Assembly (NCBI GenBank): GCA_022766795.1
Contig: JALEPE010000006.1
Span: forward strand, 1 to 33,340
Direction: 5' to 3'
Length of the DNA stretch: 33,340 nt
DNA from: Helicobacter sp.
Lineage (GTDB): Bacteria > Campylobacterota > Campylobacteria > Campylobacterales > Helicobacteraceae
Position 1 is the first letter of the stretch; each line of letters starts with the position of its first letter. Below, piece by piece: positions 8,541 through 16,955 of the stretch. Below the pieces are notes generated by a model. It saw nothing but the letters and a program-made list of their open reading frames with translations, had not been told where the DNA came from and searched no databases. A program made the position numbers and the translations under genes.

Positions 8541-9470
8541 ATGCAAGATTTTAGGATTTTTACGGGGAGTGCGCATAGAGAGTTTTCACAAAAGGTCGCT
8601 AGAGTTTTAGATATTGAATTGTCTCAAGCAGAAGTGACGCGTTTTAGTGATGGGGAGATTAGTATCCGCTTGTGTGAGAGTGTGCGTGGTAAAGATGTGT
8701 TTGTGATACAACCAACCTGTGCGCCTACAAACGATAATTTAATGGAATTATTAGTTATGACAGACGCGCTAAAAAGAAGCTCTGCAAAATCAATTCACGC
8801 AATTGTGCCTTACTTTGGCTATGCAAGACAAGACAGAAAGGCTGCTCCTCGCGTGCCTATTACTGCGAAACTTGTCGCAGATTTATTGCAACGCGCAGGC
8901 ATTACGCGTTTAATTACAATGGATTTACATGCAGGACAAATTCAAGGGTTTTTTGATATTCCGGTGGATAATTTGTATGGTTCTATTGTGCTTAAAGAGC
9001 ATATTATGACTAAAGAGCTTAAAAATCCTATTGTTGCAAGTCCTGATATTGGCGGGGTGGCGCGCGCTAGATATTTTGCTAAACTCTTAGGGCTGGATAT
9101 TGTGATTATTGACAAAAGGCGTGAAAAAGCAAATGAAAGTGAAGTGATGAATGTTATTGGTAGTGTAGAAGGCAAAGATGTGATTTTAATTGATGATATG
9201 ATTGATACAGCAGGAACAATAGTGAAAGCAGCTGCTGCATTTAAGGAAAAGGGTGCTGCAAGTGTGATCGCGCTTGGCACACACGCAGTCTTTAGCGGAC
9301 CTGCGTATGAAAGAATCCACAATAGCGCAATTGATGAGGTAATTGTTACAGATACAATTCCAATGCACCAAAAGTGTGATAAAATCAAAGTTTTAAGTGT
9401 TGCTCCGCTTTTTGCAGAAGTTATCAAAAGGATCAATAAAGATGAAAGCGTTAATTCACTTTTTGTGTAA
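8541..9470 (+). CDS. prs: ribose-phosphate pyrophosphokinase (PRPP synthetase)
   Basis: A 309-residue class I PRPP synthetase making phosphoribosyl pyrophosphate from ribose 5-phosphate and ATP for nucleotide, histidine, tryptophan and NAD synthesis. It has the typical start FRIFTGSAHREF, the ATP/Mg site segment DLHAGQIQGFFDIPVDNL, and the PRPP-binding loop VILIDDMIDTAGT. The ATG at 8541 follows AAAAGGTTGG; the upstream TTG at 8535 is not needed. Length is normal for the family. The 3' end overlaps the cyclophilin gene by 29 bases. Confidence 0.98.
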   Translation: MQDFRIFTGSAHREFSQKVARVLDIELSQAEVTRFSDGEISIRLCESVRGKDVFVIQPTCAPTNDNLMELLVMTDALKRSSAKSIHAIVPYFGYARQDRKAAPRVPITAKLVADLLQRAGITRLITMDLHAGQIQGFFDIPVDNLYGSIVLKEHIMTKELKNPIVASPDIGGVARARYFAKLLGLDIVIIDKRREKANESEVMNVIGSVEGKDVILIDDMIDTAGTIVKAAAAFKEKGAASVIALGTHAVFSGPAYERIHNSAIDEVIVTDTIPMHQKCDKIKVLSVAPLFAEVIKRINKDESVNSLFV

Positions 9471-10047
9471 GGGGTTTTTAGGGCTTTTGGTTTTTGGAGT
9501 TGTGGCAAATTCGCAAGGAATCGCAGAATCTGCAGAGGCAAAAAAGATAGAATCGCAAAAGATTCAAGCGGTGTTAGAAACAACTTCAGGTAAAATTACC
9601 TTAGATTTGTTTCCGCAAATTGCGCCTAAAGCGGTAGAGAATTTTGTAACTCATATTAACGAGGGTTACTATAATGGTGTTATTTTTCATCGTGTGATTC
9701 GCAAATTTATGATTCAAGGCGGCGATCCAACAGGCACGGGTAGGGGTGGGGAATCCATCTGGGGGGAGGATTTTGAAGATGAGATTGCTAAGGGATATGC
9801 TTTTGATAGAGCTGGGATTTTAGCAATGGCAAATGCGGGAGCAAACACCAATGGTAGCCAGTTTTTTATCACTACGACACGTACTCCGCATTTAAATGGT
9901 AAGCATACGATTTTTGGTGAGATTAGTGGGGAGGGCAAAGATGAGAGCTTCAAGACTTTGCGAAAAATAGAATATACCCCCACAGATGCGCAGGATAAAC
10001 CACTCAAAGAACAGAAAATTATTAAAGCCTATATTATTGCGCAATAG
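9442..10047 (+). CDS. exported cyclophilin-type peptidyl-prolyl isomerase
   Basis: A 201-residue protein with an N-terminal signal (KALIHFLCKGFLGLLVFGVV, then ANSQG) and a complete cyclophilin domain from about residue 35: EGYYNGVIFHRVIRKFMIQG, then GTGRGGESIWG, then MANAGANTNGSQFFIT. These motifs include the active-site Arg of FHRV and the QFFI segment. It catalyses cis-trans isomerisation of prolyl bonds, here probably in the periplasm. The ATG at 9442, inside the prs end, was preferred over the longer frame because it begins the signal peptide and AAAGGA lies about ten bases upstream. Confidence 0.93.
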   Translation: MKALIHFLCKGFLGLLVFGVVANSQGIAESAEAKKIESQKIQAVLETTSGKITLDLFPQIAPKAVENFVTHINEGYYNGVIFHRVIRKFMIQGGDPTGTGRGGESIWGEDFEDEIAKGYAFDRAGILAMANAGANTNGSQFFITTTRTPHLNGKHTIFGEISGEGKDESFKTLRKIEYTPTDAQDKPLKEQKIIKAYIIAQ

Positions 10048-10063
10048 TTTTATGTTGCACTTT

Positions 10064-10086
10064 TATGGAATCTCAAGGATTCCATA
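10064..10086. terminator. hairpin between convergent cyclophilin and putP genes
   Basis: Nine-pair stem TATGGAATC/GATTCCATA with loop TCAAG, in the 40-base gap between the convergent stops. It is followed by short T-rich bases (TTTA) and is a likely bidirectional terminator. It is built from an inverted pair of GGAATC. Confidence 0.6.
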
Positions 10087-10087
10087 T

Positions 10088-11881
10088 TTATAAGGCGTTT
10101 TGCATTGCTTGATAAGTATCTTGCGTGCATTGGCGCAAATTTGTAAAGAGACTGACAACAATAATTGCAAACGATGCGCATAGGAATCCGGGGATAATTT
10201 CATAAAGATTTAAAAATGCAAAATAGTTTTTCCAAATTACTACAACAGCGGCACCCGTAATCATTCCAGCAATTGCTCCAGAGCGCGTCATTCTCTTCCA
10301 AAATAAAGAAAATAACATCACAGAACCAAAGCTTGCGCCAAACCCAGCCCACGCGTATGCCACAACACTTAAAATGCTAGAATTTCTATCACTTGAGATA
10401 AAAAATGCGATGAGTGCCACGATTAAAACACCAATTTTTCCTAGATTTAACACCATTTTATTAGATGCGTTTTGCTTAAAAATTTTTTTATAAAAATCCT
10501 CTGCTAATGTCGCGCTAGAGACAAGCAGTTGTGAGCTTGCAGTACTCATAATTGCTGCTAATATCGCGCTAAGCAATATTCCAGCAATCCAAGGATTAAA
10601 AAGTAATTGCACCATCACAATAAATATTTTTTCGGGATCTTTTAAATTTAAGCCAAATTTATTGACATAAGCGATACCTAGTATGCCAATTAAACACGCG
10701 CCCATTAAACAAAGTGCCATCCAACCTATGCCAATAAAAGTAGCAGGTTTAATTTCTTTTGTAGAGCGGATAGACATAAAGCGCACCAAAATATGCGGCT
10801 GCCCAAAATATCCCAGCCCCCACGCAAGCGAGGATAAAATCCCCAAAAGTGAGATTCCATTAAACCAGCTTAAACGTTCCTTGTCTGCAAAATTGATATG
10901 GTAAATGCCTTCTAGTACCTCTTGTAAAACTCTAGGATTCTGTGCATTTTGTAGGGCGGTGGCTAGGTCACGCGCAAAAAGTGTTTGGGAATCTTTGAAA
11001 AGTGCTAGAGCCTTTGCGTTTGGTTTGGAAATATTGGGATTAGTGGAATCGCTAGCAATGTTTTTTGTGCTTATAATGTTATCTTGCGCATTTAGCAGAG
11101 CATTGATTAAATGTTGGATTTTATCCTGTGTTGCTTGCGATTCTAATGTCTCTAGTAAAAATGGAATATCTGCTTGAATTTGTTTAATTTCTTTGTTTGC
11201 AATATCCGAAGTGCGAATGAATTTTGTGGCTTCGCTAAAGCCTCCAATATGGAATAGCATAACAAGTGGAACAATGATGAGTGCGGCTAGCATTAGTAAT
11301 CCTTGAATCATATCCGTCCAGCATACCGCTTTATAACCGCCAAAAAATGTGTAAGCCACGATGATAAGCGTCCCAACACTAAGTGCGTAGGAGTATTCAA
11401 TATTAAAAGTGCTTTCAAAAAGTTTCGCGCCACTGATTAATCCCGAGGAGACATAAAAGGTGAAAAACACCAAAATAACAATCGCACATACAATCCTAAG
11501 AATATGTGTATCGTCATTAAAACGCGTTTCAAAATAATCTGGAATTGTAATGCAGTTAGAAATTGTGCTTGTGTAGATTCTAAGACGTTTTGCGACAAAT
11601 ACCCAATTTAGAGTTGCACCAATCGTCAAACCAATGGCGATATAAGAATCCATAAAACCGCTCACATATAACGCACCCGGTAGTCCCATCAGCAGCCACC
11701 CGCTCATATCTGAAGCACCAGCACTAAGCGCAGATACAACAGGTCCCATTGCGCGTCCACCTAGAAAATAATCCTCTACGCTTTTGTTCTGTTTGTAAAA
11801 GTAAAAGCCAATCCACAGCATCAGCGCAGAATATGCAATAAACATCACTGAAATTTCGGTATTAATCTGCACAATTTCCAT
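10088..11881 (-). CDS. putP: PutP-family sodium:solute (proline) symporter with large loop insertion
   Basis: A 597-residue integral membrane protein of the sodium:solute symporter family. The ATG at 11881 is chosen for the AAGGATAAAT site in front. PutP hallmarks include the opening VEDYFLGGRAMGP, then SAGASDMSGWLLMGLPGA, then GGYKAVCWTD, and WGLGYFGQPHILVRF. It most likely imports L-proline with sodium, an important carbon and respiratory substrate in Helicobacter. Compared with E. coli PutP (about 500 residues) it carries roughly 100 extra residues, around residues 225-335, between IGGFSEA and the LLGILSSLAWGLGYF helix. The insert is hydrophilic and helical, rich in Gln, Asn, Ala and Lys. 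No proline dehydrogenase gene is adjacent. Confidence 0.93.
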   Translation of the reverse strand: MEIVQINTEISVMFIAYSALMLWIGFYFYKQNKSVEDYFLGGRAMGPVVSALSAGASDMSGWLLMGLPGALYVSGFMDSYIAIGLTIGATLNWVFVAKRLRIYTSTISNCITIPDYFETRFNDDTHILRIVCAIVILVFFTFYVSSGLISGAKLFESTFNIEYSYALSVGTLIIVAYTFFGGYKAVCWTDMIQGLLMLAALIIVPLVMLFHIGGFSEATKFIRTSDIANKEIKQIQADIPFLLETLESQATQDKIQHLINALLNAQDNIISTKNIASDSTNPNISKPNAKALALFKDSQTLFARDLATALQNAQNPRVLQEVLEGIYHINFADKERLSWFNGISLLGILSSLAWGLGYFGQPHILVRFMSIRSTKEIKPATFIGIGWMALCLMGACLIGILGIAYVNKFGLNLKDPEKIFIVMVQLLFNPWIAGILLSAILAAIMSTASSQLLVSSATLAEDFYKKIFKQNASNKMVLNLGKIGVLIVALIAFFISSDRNSSILSVVAYAWAGFGASFGSVMLFSLFWKRMTRSGAIAGMITGAAVVVIWKNYFAFLNLYEIIPGFLCASFAIIVVSLFTNLRQCTQDTYQAMQNAL

Positions 11882-12128
11882 ATTTATCCTTAGAAATTTT
11901 GATAAGGGGTAGCAAATTTTATCAAAAAAATACCGATTTCCTATTAAAGTTTTATAAAAGTGTTGCAAATGTTAAATGGAGTGCATTGGTTTAAAAGGTT
12001 CCAAAAGTGCCTATTTGTTAAATTGATTGGCAAGAAGTTGAAGTTAAATGGATTGTTATATGGAATCTTAATAGAGTTGTAATGATTGAATAAAATGATT
12101 TATGTAGAGAATCAAAGGTTTTGTATAA

Positions 12129-12213
12129 TGGTGCGGAAAAGAGGACTTGAACCTCCACGCCTTGCGGCGCCAGATCCTAAGTCTGGTGCGTCTGCCAATT
12201 TCGCCATTTCCGC
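12129..12213 (-). tRNA. tRNA-Leu, anticodon TAG
   Basis: An 85-base class II tRNA including encoded CCA (12129-12131). The acceptor arms GCGGAAA/TTTCCGC pair fully. The anticodon stem CCAGA/TCTGG encloses loop CTTAGGA, giving anticodon TAG (reads CUA leucine codons). A long variable arm with stem CGCC/GGCG identifies it as leucine. It lies just downstream of the agmatine deiminase gene on the same strand. Confidence 0.97.
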
Positions 12214-12251
12214 TAAAGCTAGGGCGAAATTATACTTTAAGAAGCTTAAAG

Positions 12252-13310
12252 TTACTTGAGAGTTTGTAGTGCTTTGAAATTTAATGTGTTTTTAGGGAAT
12301 TGCATACTAATGCAGTGCAAACTACCGTGTTGCCTTATTAAAATAGAACAATCTATGGGGATAATTTTGTGTTTTGGACAAGCCTTTTGTAGAATCTCTA
12401 GGGCAAGTGTGTCGTTAGAATCGTTGTAAATGGGTAGCAAAATCACCCCGTTTAAAAACAAGAAATTCGCATAAGTTGCAGGAAGCCGCTCACTATCATA
12501 GTATTTTGGGCTAACAAAGGGCAATTCTATAAGATTAAAAGGCTTATCCTTAAGATTCCGCAATGCTTGTAATTCTTGCTTCATTTTTAAAAGTGCAGGG
12601 TAATGCTCGTCCTCTTGGTTTGCACAGCCCACATAAACAATCGTATCTTTATCCACAAAACGCGCCAAAGTATCAATATGGCTATCCGTATCATCGCCGC
12701 TTAAATAGCCTGAATTTAGCCATAAAACCTTTTGAATCCCCAAATCTTTTTTCAAGATTTTTTCTAGCTGTTTTTGCGTGTAAAAGGGATTCCGATTCGC
12801 TTCCATTAGGCATTGTGTGTTGGTTAGCATTAGCCCTTCACCATTGCTCTCTATGCTACCGCCCTCCAAAATTAACTTTTTGGTTTGGACGCGCTTTAGG
12901 ATTCCTAACTTGTGCAATTTTTGTGTGATTTGATTATCAAAGTTGGAAGCAAATTTTAATCCCCAACCATTAAATCCATAATCCAACACGCAATTTTTGC
13001 CTTTTTTAGCGATTGTGATTCCACCAAAATCCCGCGCCCAAGTATCGTTGCTTGGAATCTCTATGCAATACAAATGCTCCAAAATCCCAAAATCCACATT
13101 ATGCGCCACGCAATAAGATTCAAGAATCTCTAATGCCTCTTTTTTGTCTTTGCAAACTAAAAGGCAAGATTCTACTTTTAAAATCTCTACAATAACTGCG
13201 CAATAAACTTGCCTTACTTCCTTTAAATACGGATTCCAATCGGAATTTTCGTGCGGAAAAGAAAGTAGGATTCCATCTTGTTTTTCCCATTCTGCGTAAA
13301 ATTTTTTCAT
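12252..13310 (-). CDS. aguA: agmatine deiminase / peptidylarginine deiminase family
   Basis: A 352-residue guanidino-modifying enzyme converting agmatine to N-carbamoylputrescine and ammonia. Substrate and catalytic regions are NDTWARDFGG (W91, D94), LEGGSIESNG (E149), DDTDSHIDTLARF (H211, D213) and the nucleophile C333 in GSLHCISMQF. The order and spacing match AguA proteins of the GME superfamily. No signal peptide, so it acts in the cytoplasm in polyamine synthesis. The ribosome site before the ATG is weak (AGAG). No N-carbamoylputrescine amidase gene lies beside it in this window. tRNA-Leu follows 38 bases downstream. Confidence 0.93.
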   Translation of the reverse strand: MKKFYAEWEKQDGILLSFPHENSDWNPYLKEVRQVYCAVIVEILKVESCLLVCKDKKEALEILESYCVAHNVDFGILEHLYCIEIPSNDTWARDFGGITIAKKGKNCVLDYGFNGWGLKFASNFDNQITQKLHKLGILKRVQTKKLILEGGSIESNGEGLMLTNTQCLMEANRNPFYTQKQLEKILKKDLGIQKVLWLNSGYLSGDDTDSHIDTLARFVDKDTIVYVGCANQEDEHYPALLKMKQELQALRNLKDKPFNLIELPFVSPKYYDSERLPATYANFLFLNGVILLPIYNDSNDTLALEILQKACPKHKIIPIDCSILIRQHGSLHCISMQFPKNTLNFKALQTLK

Positions 13311-13337
13311 TCTCTATACTCTTTTTAAAAAAATTGA

Positions 13338-13343
13338 CGATAT
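13338..13343 (+). promoter_or_regulatory. CGATAT, possible sigma-28 -10 or chance match
   Basis: CGATAT, 31 bases before the ATG of the 13375 gene, resembles the FliA (sigma-28) -10 of Campylobacterota. The expected TAAG/TAAA box about 15 bases upstream is not clear; a TTTAAA is only eight bases away. This is a weaker case than the one at 31972. Confidence 0.3.
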
Positions 13344-13374
13344 TATTACATAAATTTTTGTCAAGGAGGGCAAT

Positions 13375-14004
13375 ATGGCAATAAATGTTTCTGTTAGTTC
13401 TACAAAAAGTAGTTTTGAGTATGCAAATGATTTGCAAAGCGCAATGAGTTCTAATCCACTTAAAAAAAGTGAAACTTCCGCAGAGGATAGAAATAAAAAT
13501 ATCCAAGAAGTTGCGTCCAAGGTTGATGCAAAATCCCTAATGACAGGTTATGTTGTGCAATTCCAAATGAATATCACAATTTCAAGTGAGACGAATTTTT
13601 CTTCACAAAATGGGCTTTTTGGGCTTAATACAAGCGCGATGGATAACCCTTTCAAATTGAATGACATTTTAAATGGCTTGGATTTAAAATCTATTGGCTA
13701 TGAGGGCAAACCCATTCAAGAATTATCGCAAGATGAGGCAAAGGCTTTGATTGCAGAGGACGGATTCTTTGGGGTTGCAAAAACTTCAGATAGAATCGCA
13801 GATTTCGTCCTAGCAGGAGCGGGCGATGATGTAGAGAAGCTAAAAGCAGGACGAGAGGGAATCCTAAGAGGTTACAATCAAGCAGAAAAGGCTTGGGGTG
13901 GTAATTTGCCAGATATTAGCAAGGAAACATTGGAAAAAGCATTGGAAAAAGTGGATAAAAAATTAGCGAGTTTAGGCGTGAACGTTTTAGAACAAAACGC
14001 TTAA
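13375..14004 (+). CDS. conserved hypothetical protein (family often labelled 'hydrogenase-4 component G')
   Basis: A 209-residue protein with no signal peptide, membrane segment or cysteine. The N-terminal 50 residues are polar and Ser/Lys-rich. The second half holds the recognisable part: DGFFGVAKTSDRIADFVL, then LKAGREGILRGYNQAEKAWGG, then LPDISKETLEKAL. Campylobacterota proteins with this GYNQAEKAWGG-LPDIS pattern are, as I recall, often named hydrogenase-4 component G, but nothing here looks hydrogenase-related: there are no metal-binding cysteines and no hydrogenase neighbours. A strong AAGGAGGG precedes the ATG. A CGATAT upstream hints at flagellar-type expression. I do not know its function. 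Confidence 0.75.
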   Translation: MAINVSVSSTKSSFEYANDLQSAMSSNPLKKSETSAEDRNKNIQEVASKVDAKSLMTGYVVQFQMNITISSETNFSSQNGLFGLNTSAMDNPFKLNDILNGLDLKSIGYEGKPIQELSQDEAKALIAEDGFFGVAKTSDRIADFVLAGAGDDVEKLKAGREGILRGYNQAEKAWGGNLPDISKETLEKALEKVDKKLASLGVNVLEQNA

Positions 14005-14019
14005 ATTAAAGGGATTCTA

Positions 14020-15045
14020 TTGGGTGGGTTGATTTTAAGTATTGAGAGTAGTTGCGATGATAGCTCCATTGCACTCACTCAAATAGATTCTAAACAATTA
14101 ATCTTTCATCAAAAAGTCTCACAAGAAAAAAATCATAGTTGTTTTGGTGGCGTTGTGCCAGAACTTGCAAGTCGTCTGCACGCAGAAACCCTGCCTTTAA
14201 TCCTAGAAAAAACCAAAACTTATTTAAAAGATGTTCAAGCGATTGCGGTAACCACCGAGCCGGGATTGAATGTAACATTGTTAGAAGGCGTGATGATGGC
14301 AAAAACCCTTGCATACGCGCTTAATGTGCCTTTGATTGGTGTGAATCATTTAAAGGGGCATTTGTATTCTTTGTTTTTGGAATCCGCTGCGATTTTTCCT
14401 CTAGGGGTTTTGCTAGTCTCTGGCGGACACACAATGCTGCTTGAGGCAAAGGGATTCCACGATATTCGCATTTGCGCACAAAGCCTAGATGATAGCTTTG
14501 GAGAGAGTTTTGATAAGGTAGCAAAAATGCTGAATCTTGGTTATCCGGGAGGTCCGATTGTGGAATCGTATGCAAAAAAGGGTTTGAGGGATTTTTTCAC
14601 ACTTCCGATTCCATTGAAAAGCAAAAAACAATTTGCCTTTAGCTTTTCAGGGCTTAAAAATGCGGTGAGGCTACAAATTGAGAGTGAAAAGGCAGAGAAT
14701 GGAATCTTAAGTGAGTCTTTTAAAGAAAATTTATGCGCCTCTTTTCAAGAAAGTGCCATTACACACATTATGCAAAAATGTAAAATCTTTTTTGAAAAGA
14801 ATGCAAAAAGTGTTACGCAATGGAAATATTTTGGAATCGTAGGTGGAGCGAGTGCGAATCTAGCCTTGCGGAATCGTATTTTAGAAATGTGTAACTTTTA
14901 TGGAGTGCAACTTCTTTTAGCTCCTTTGGAGTTTTGCTCGGATAATGCGGCGATGATTGGACGCGTAGCAGTGGAATCTTACCATAACAAAGAATTTAGT
15001 TCATTGGATACTCTGCAAACAAAACCTAGAATGACAACATTTTAA
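14020..15045 (+). CDS. tsaD: tRNA N6-threonylcarbamoyladenosine synthase subunit TsaD
   Basis: A 341-residue Kae1/TsaD/YgjD protein of the ASKHA ATPase fold that transfers threonylcarbamoyl to A37 of ANN-decoding tRNAs. Key parts are SIESSCDDSS at the start, metal ligands H110 and H114 in GVNHLKGHLYS, VSGGHT, FDKVAKMLNLGYPGGP, FSFSGLKNAV and the final metal Asp in CSDNAAMIG. The start is TTG: 14020 is best placed after AAAGGGA, while TTG at 14029 would match the usual N-terminus (MILSIESS) but is poorly spaced. The exact start is therefore unsettled by three residues. Confidence 0.97.
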   Translation: MGGLILSIESSCDDSSIALTQIDSKQLIFHQKVSQEKNHSCFGGVVPELASRLHAETLPLILEKTKTYLKDVQAIAVTTEPGLNVTLLEGVMMAKTLAYALNVPLIGVNHLKGHLYSLFLESAAIFPLGVLLVSGGHTMLLEAKGFHDIRICAQSLDDSFGESFDKVAKMLNLGYPGGPIVESYAKKGLRDFFTLPIPLKSKKQFAFSFSGLKNAVRLQIESEKAENGILSESFKENLCASFQESAITHIMQKCKIFFEKNAKSVTQWKYFGIVGGASANLALRNRILEMCNFYGVQLLLAPLEFCSDNAAMIGRVAVESYHNKEFSSLDTLQTKPRMTTF

Positions 15046-15046
15046 G

Positions 15047-15052
15047 TATAAT
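15047..15052 (+). promoter_or_regulatory. candidate -10 of tpx
   Basis: TATAAT starting two bases after the tsaD stop and 54 bases before the tpx ATG. It suggests tpx has its own promoter rather than only read-through from tsaD. Confidence 0.45.
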
Positions 15053-15106
15053 TTAAGTTTTTATGCTTAAAATTCATCGTTTATATTAAATGATAAAGGA
15101 AATAAT

Positions 15107-15601
15107 ATGGCAACTTTTAAAGGAAATGCAGTAACTCTTACAGGAAAAGAAGTTAAAGTCGGAGATAAAGCTCCTAAAGTGGATTTAGTCGCAGGTGATT
15201 TAAGCTTAAAAAGTGTCGGTGGAGCAAGTGGCAAATATCAAGTGATTAATGTTGTGCCTTCATTGGATACAGGTGTTTGCGCAACACAAACACGCAAATT
15301 TAACGAAAAAGCGGCTTCATTGCCAAACACAGAAGTGTTTGTAGTTTCTTTGGATTTACCTTTCGCACAAGGTAGATTCTGCTCCACAGAGGGAATTAAA
15401 AATGTTGTGGCGTTGAGCGATTTTAGAAACAAAGAATTTGGAAATGCCTATGGTGTTATCTTGGCAGATTCTCCATTGCAAGGGCTATTAACACGCGCTG
15501 TGTTTGTTGTGAATCCTAATGGTGAAGTTGTGCATAAAGAAATCGTGAGTGAAATCACAACAGAACCCAATTATGATGCTGCATTAAACGCAGTAAAATA
15601 A
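15107..15601 (+). CDS. tpx: thiol peroxidase, atypical 2-Cys peroxiredoxin
   Basis: A 164-residue Tpx that reduces hydroperoxides with thioredoxin. The peroxidatic Cys58 is in PSLDTGVCATQTRKFNE and the resolving Cys92 in FAQGRFCSTEG, the spacing of the atypical 2-Cys Tpx class. Length and start (ATFKGNAVTLTGKEVKVG) fit the family exactly. AAAGGAAAT precedes the ATG. The TAA stop shares its last base with the ATG of the following esterase gene, so the two are probably translated together. Confidence 0.98.
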   Translation: MATFKGNAVTLTGKEVKVGDKAPKVDLVAGDLSLKSVGGASGKYQVINVVPSLDTGVCATQTRKFNEKAASLPNTEVFVVSLDLPFAQGRFCSTEGIKNVVALSDFRNKEFGNAYGVILADSPLQGLLTRAVFVVNPNGEVVHKEIVSEITTEPNYDAALNAVK

Positions 15602-16155
15602 TGCAAAAGGTGTTGTTGTATCTACACGGATTCCGCAGTGTTGGGCTGTGTTACAAGGGGAAGCAGATTGCTTCCTTTGCTCCCAACTCTCTTACTCCAA
15701 ACCTCTCTTATGTCCCAGATTTAGCGATTGCGTATGTAGAGGAGTTAATAAAAAAGTATGGCGCACAGAATCTTTGCCTTATTGGCAGTTCGCTTGGTGG
15801 TTATTATGCGACTTATTTAGCGGAAAAGTATGCGATGAAAGCTGTTTTGGTTAATCCTGTGATAAATGCCTATAAAACACTATTACCAGCGATTGGACAA
15901 GTGAATGTTTCTTACAATAACACTTCATTTTTTTGGAGTTTGAATTTAGTAGAAAGTTTGAAAAAATATTTTGTGGATTCTATCACTCCAGAGCTTTATT
16001 GTGTGCTTTTGCAAAGTGGAGACCAAGTGTTAGATTGTAGAATCGCCGCACAAAAATTTAAAGATTCTAAACTTATCATTGAAGAGGGCGGCTCACATCA
16101 TTTTGATAATTTCATAAACCAAAAAGATACAATTCTATTTTGGGCGAAAAAATGA
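15601..16155 (+). CDS. YqiA/UPF0227-type alpha/beta-hydrolase esterase
   Basis: A 184-residue small alpha/beta hydrolase. It shows the oxyanion LYLHGFRS start, the nucleophile Ser in LIGSSLGGYYATYLAEKY, a likely Asp in the LQSGDQVLD segment and the catalytic His region EEGGSHHFDNF. These match the YqiA/YcfP (UPF0227) family, whose members hydrolyse short acyl esters in vitro; the physiological substrate is unknown. It is cytoplasmic with no signal peptide, and the start overlaps the tpx stop by one base. Family call good, substrate unknown. Confidence 0.9.
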   Translation: MQKVLLYLHGFRSVGLCYKGKQIASFAPNSLTPNLSYVPDLAIAYVEELIKKYGAQNLCLIGSSLGGYYATYLAEKYAMKAVLVNPVINAYKTLLPAIGQVNVSYNNTSFFWSLNLVESLKKYFVDSITPELYCVLLQSGDQVLDCRIAAQKFKDSKLIIEEGGSHHFDNFINQKDTILFWAKK

Positions 16156-16205
16156 AAAAGTTACGGATTTTAATATATAATTGCACAAATTTTTAAGGAG
16201 TATTG

Positions 16206-16316
16206 ATGAAAAAGTTTTTATTGTTTTTGGGGATTGTAAGCCTAATGTTTGCTGCGAGTGGTTGTGAAAAAAAAGAATACCAGCACCCTGCACATAGAAG
16301 TGGAGCAGTAAAATAA
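16206..16316 (+). CDS. 36-residue small lipoprotein
   Basis: ATG at 16206 follows a good AAGGAG site. The reading frame gives MKKFLLFLGIV, a hydrophobic core and the lipobox AASGC with Cys20, then only 16 mature residues, charged and His-containing (EKKEYQHPAHRS). The lipoprotein signal is complete and the ribosome site well placed, so I treat it as a real gene despite the length. It is the third gene after tpx and yqiA and stops two bases before the stop of the convergent TRIC gene. Function unknown; similar short lipoproteins elsewhere accompany envelope complexes or act as entry-exclusion peptides, but nothing here decides. Confidence 0.8.
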   Translation: MKKFLLFLGIVSLMFAASGCEKKEYQHPAHRSGAVK

Positions 16317-16318
16317 AT

Positions 16319-16954
16319 TTACTCTTTATCGCTTGGGTTAAACTTAAAAGTGGGTAAGCCCAAGTGGTAACGGATTGCAATGAGGCGCACAATAAAGCCT
16401 AAGATGAGGCAAGTAAGAATGATTGTATTTTCGCCTATTTTCATAAAATGCGTGCTGACAAATTGACAAATAACATATAAACTGCCTACAAGTAATGCAA
16501 TGCTTGCATACAATTCCTTTTGAAATACAAGTGGGATCCTAGCACAAAAAATATCGCGCAAAATCCCTCCAAACACACCTGTAATGACTGCACCAGCCAC
16601 TGCCATAGCACCACTTGGGTGTAAATCAAGTCCGATTCTTGCGCCAATGACACTAAAAACAGCAAGCCCCAAGGCGTCAAGAACGAGAAATGTGCGCTCA
16701 AAGCGAGCAACAAAATAAGGAACTTTAGTTGTTAAAAGTGCAGCAAAACACACAAGGAGCAAATACTCTGGGTGCGCTACCCAAGTGAGTGGATAATGCC
16801 CAAATAATACATCACGGATTGAACCACCACCAATTGCAGTTACGCACGCAATAAATAGCACGCCAAACCAATCCATATTATGCCGCCCAGCCGCAAGCGC
16901 ACCCGTCATTCCTTCTGCTGTGATTCCAATAATATATAGACTTGTTAATAGCAT
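16319..16954 (-). CDS. TRIC-family (UPF0126/YicG) cation channel protein
   Basis: A 211-residue inner-membrane protein with about seven hydrophobic segments in two repeated halves. Each half carries the glycine-rich turn with a charged pair: GGGSIRDVLFG in the first and GVFGGILRDIF in the second. The start (TSLYIIGITAEGMTGALAAGRHNMD) is typical of the UPF0126 family, whose bacterial members form trimeric cation-selective channels. The ATG follows the HD gene stop by one base, so they form a two-gene operon. The physiological role in bacteria is not established. Confidence 0.93.
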   Translation of the reverse strand: MLLTSLYIIGITAEGMTGALAAGRHNMDWFGVLFIACVTAIGGGSIRDVLFGHYPLTWVAHPEYLLLVCFAALLTTKVPYFVARFERTFLVLDALGLAVFSVIGARIGLDLHPSGAMAVAGAVITGVFGGILRDIFCARIPLVFQKELYASIALLVGSLYVICQFVSTHFMKIGENTIILTCLILGFIVRLIAIRYHLGLPTFKFNPSDKE

Positions 16955-16955
16955 T

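Noticed and set aside
8942..9583. 213-codon frame opposite prs
   Set aside because: It is a shadow of prs and the cyclophilin start on the other strand, with no ribosome site.
13375..14004. Hydrogenase component
   Set aside because: The name comes from database habit as I recall it; there are no cysteine motifs, and no hydrogenase genes nearby.
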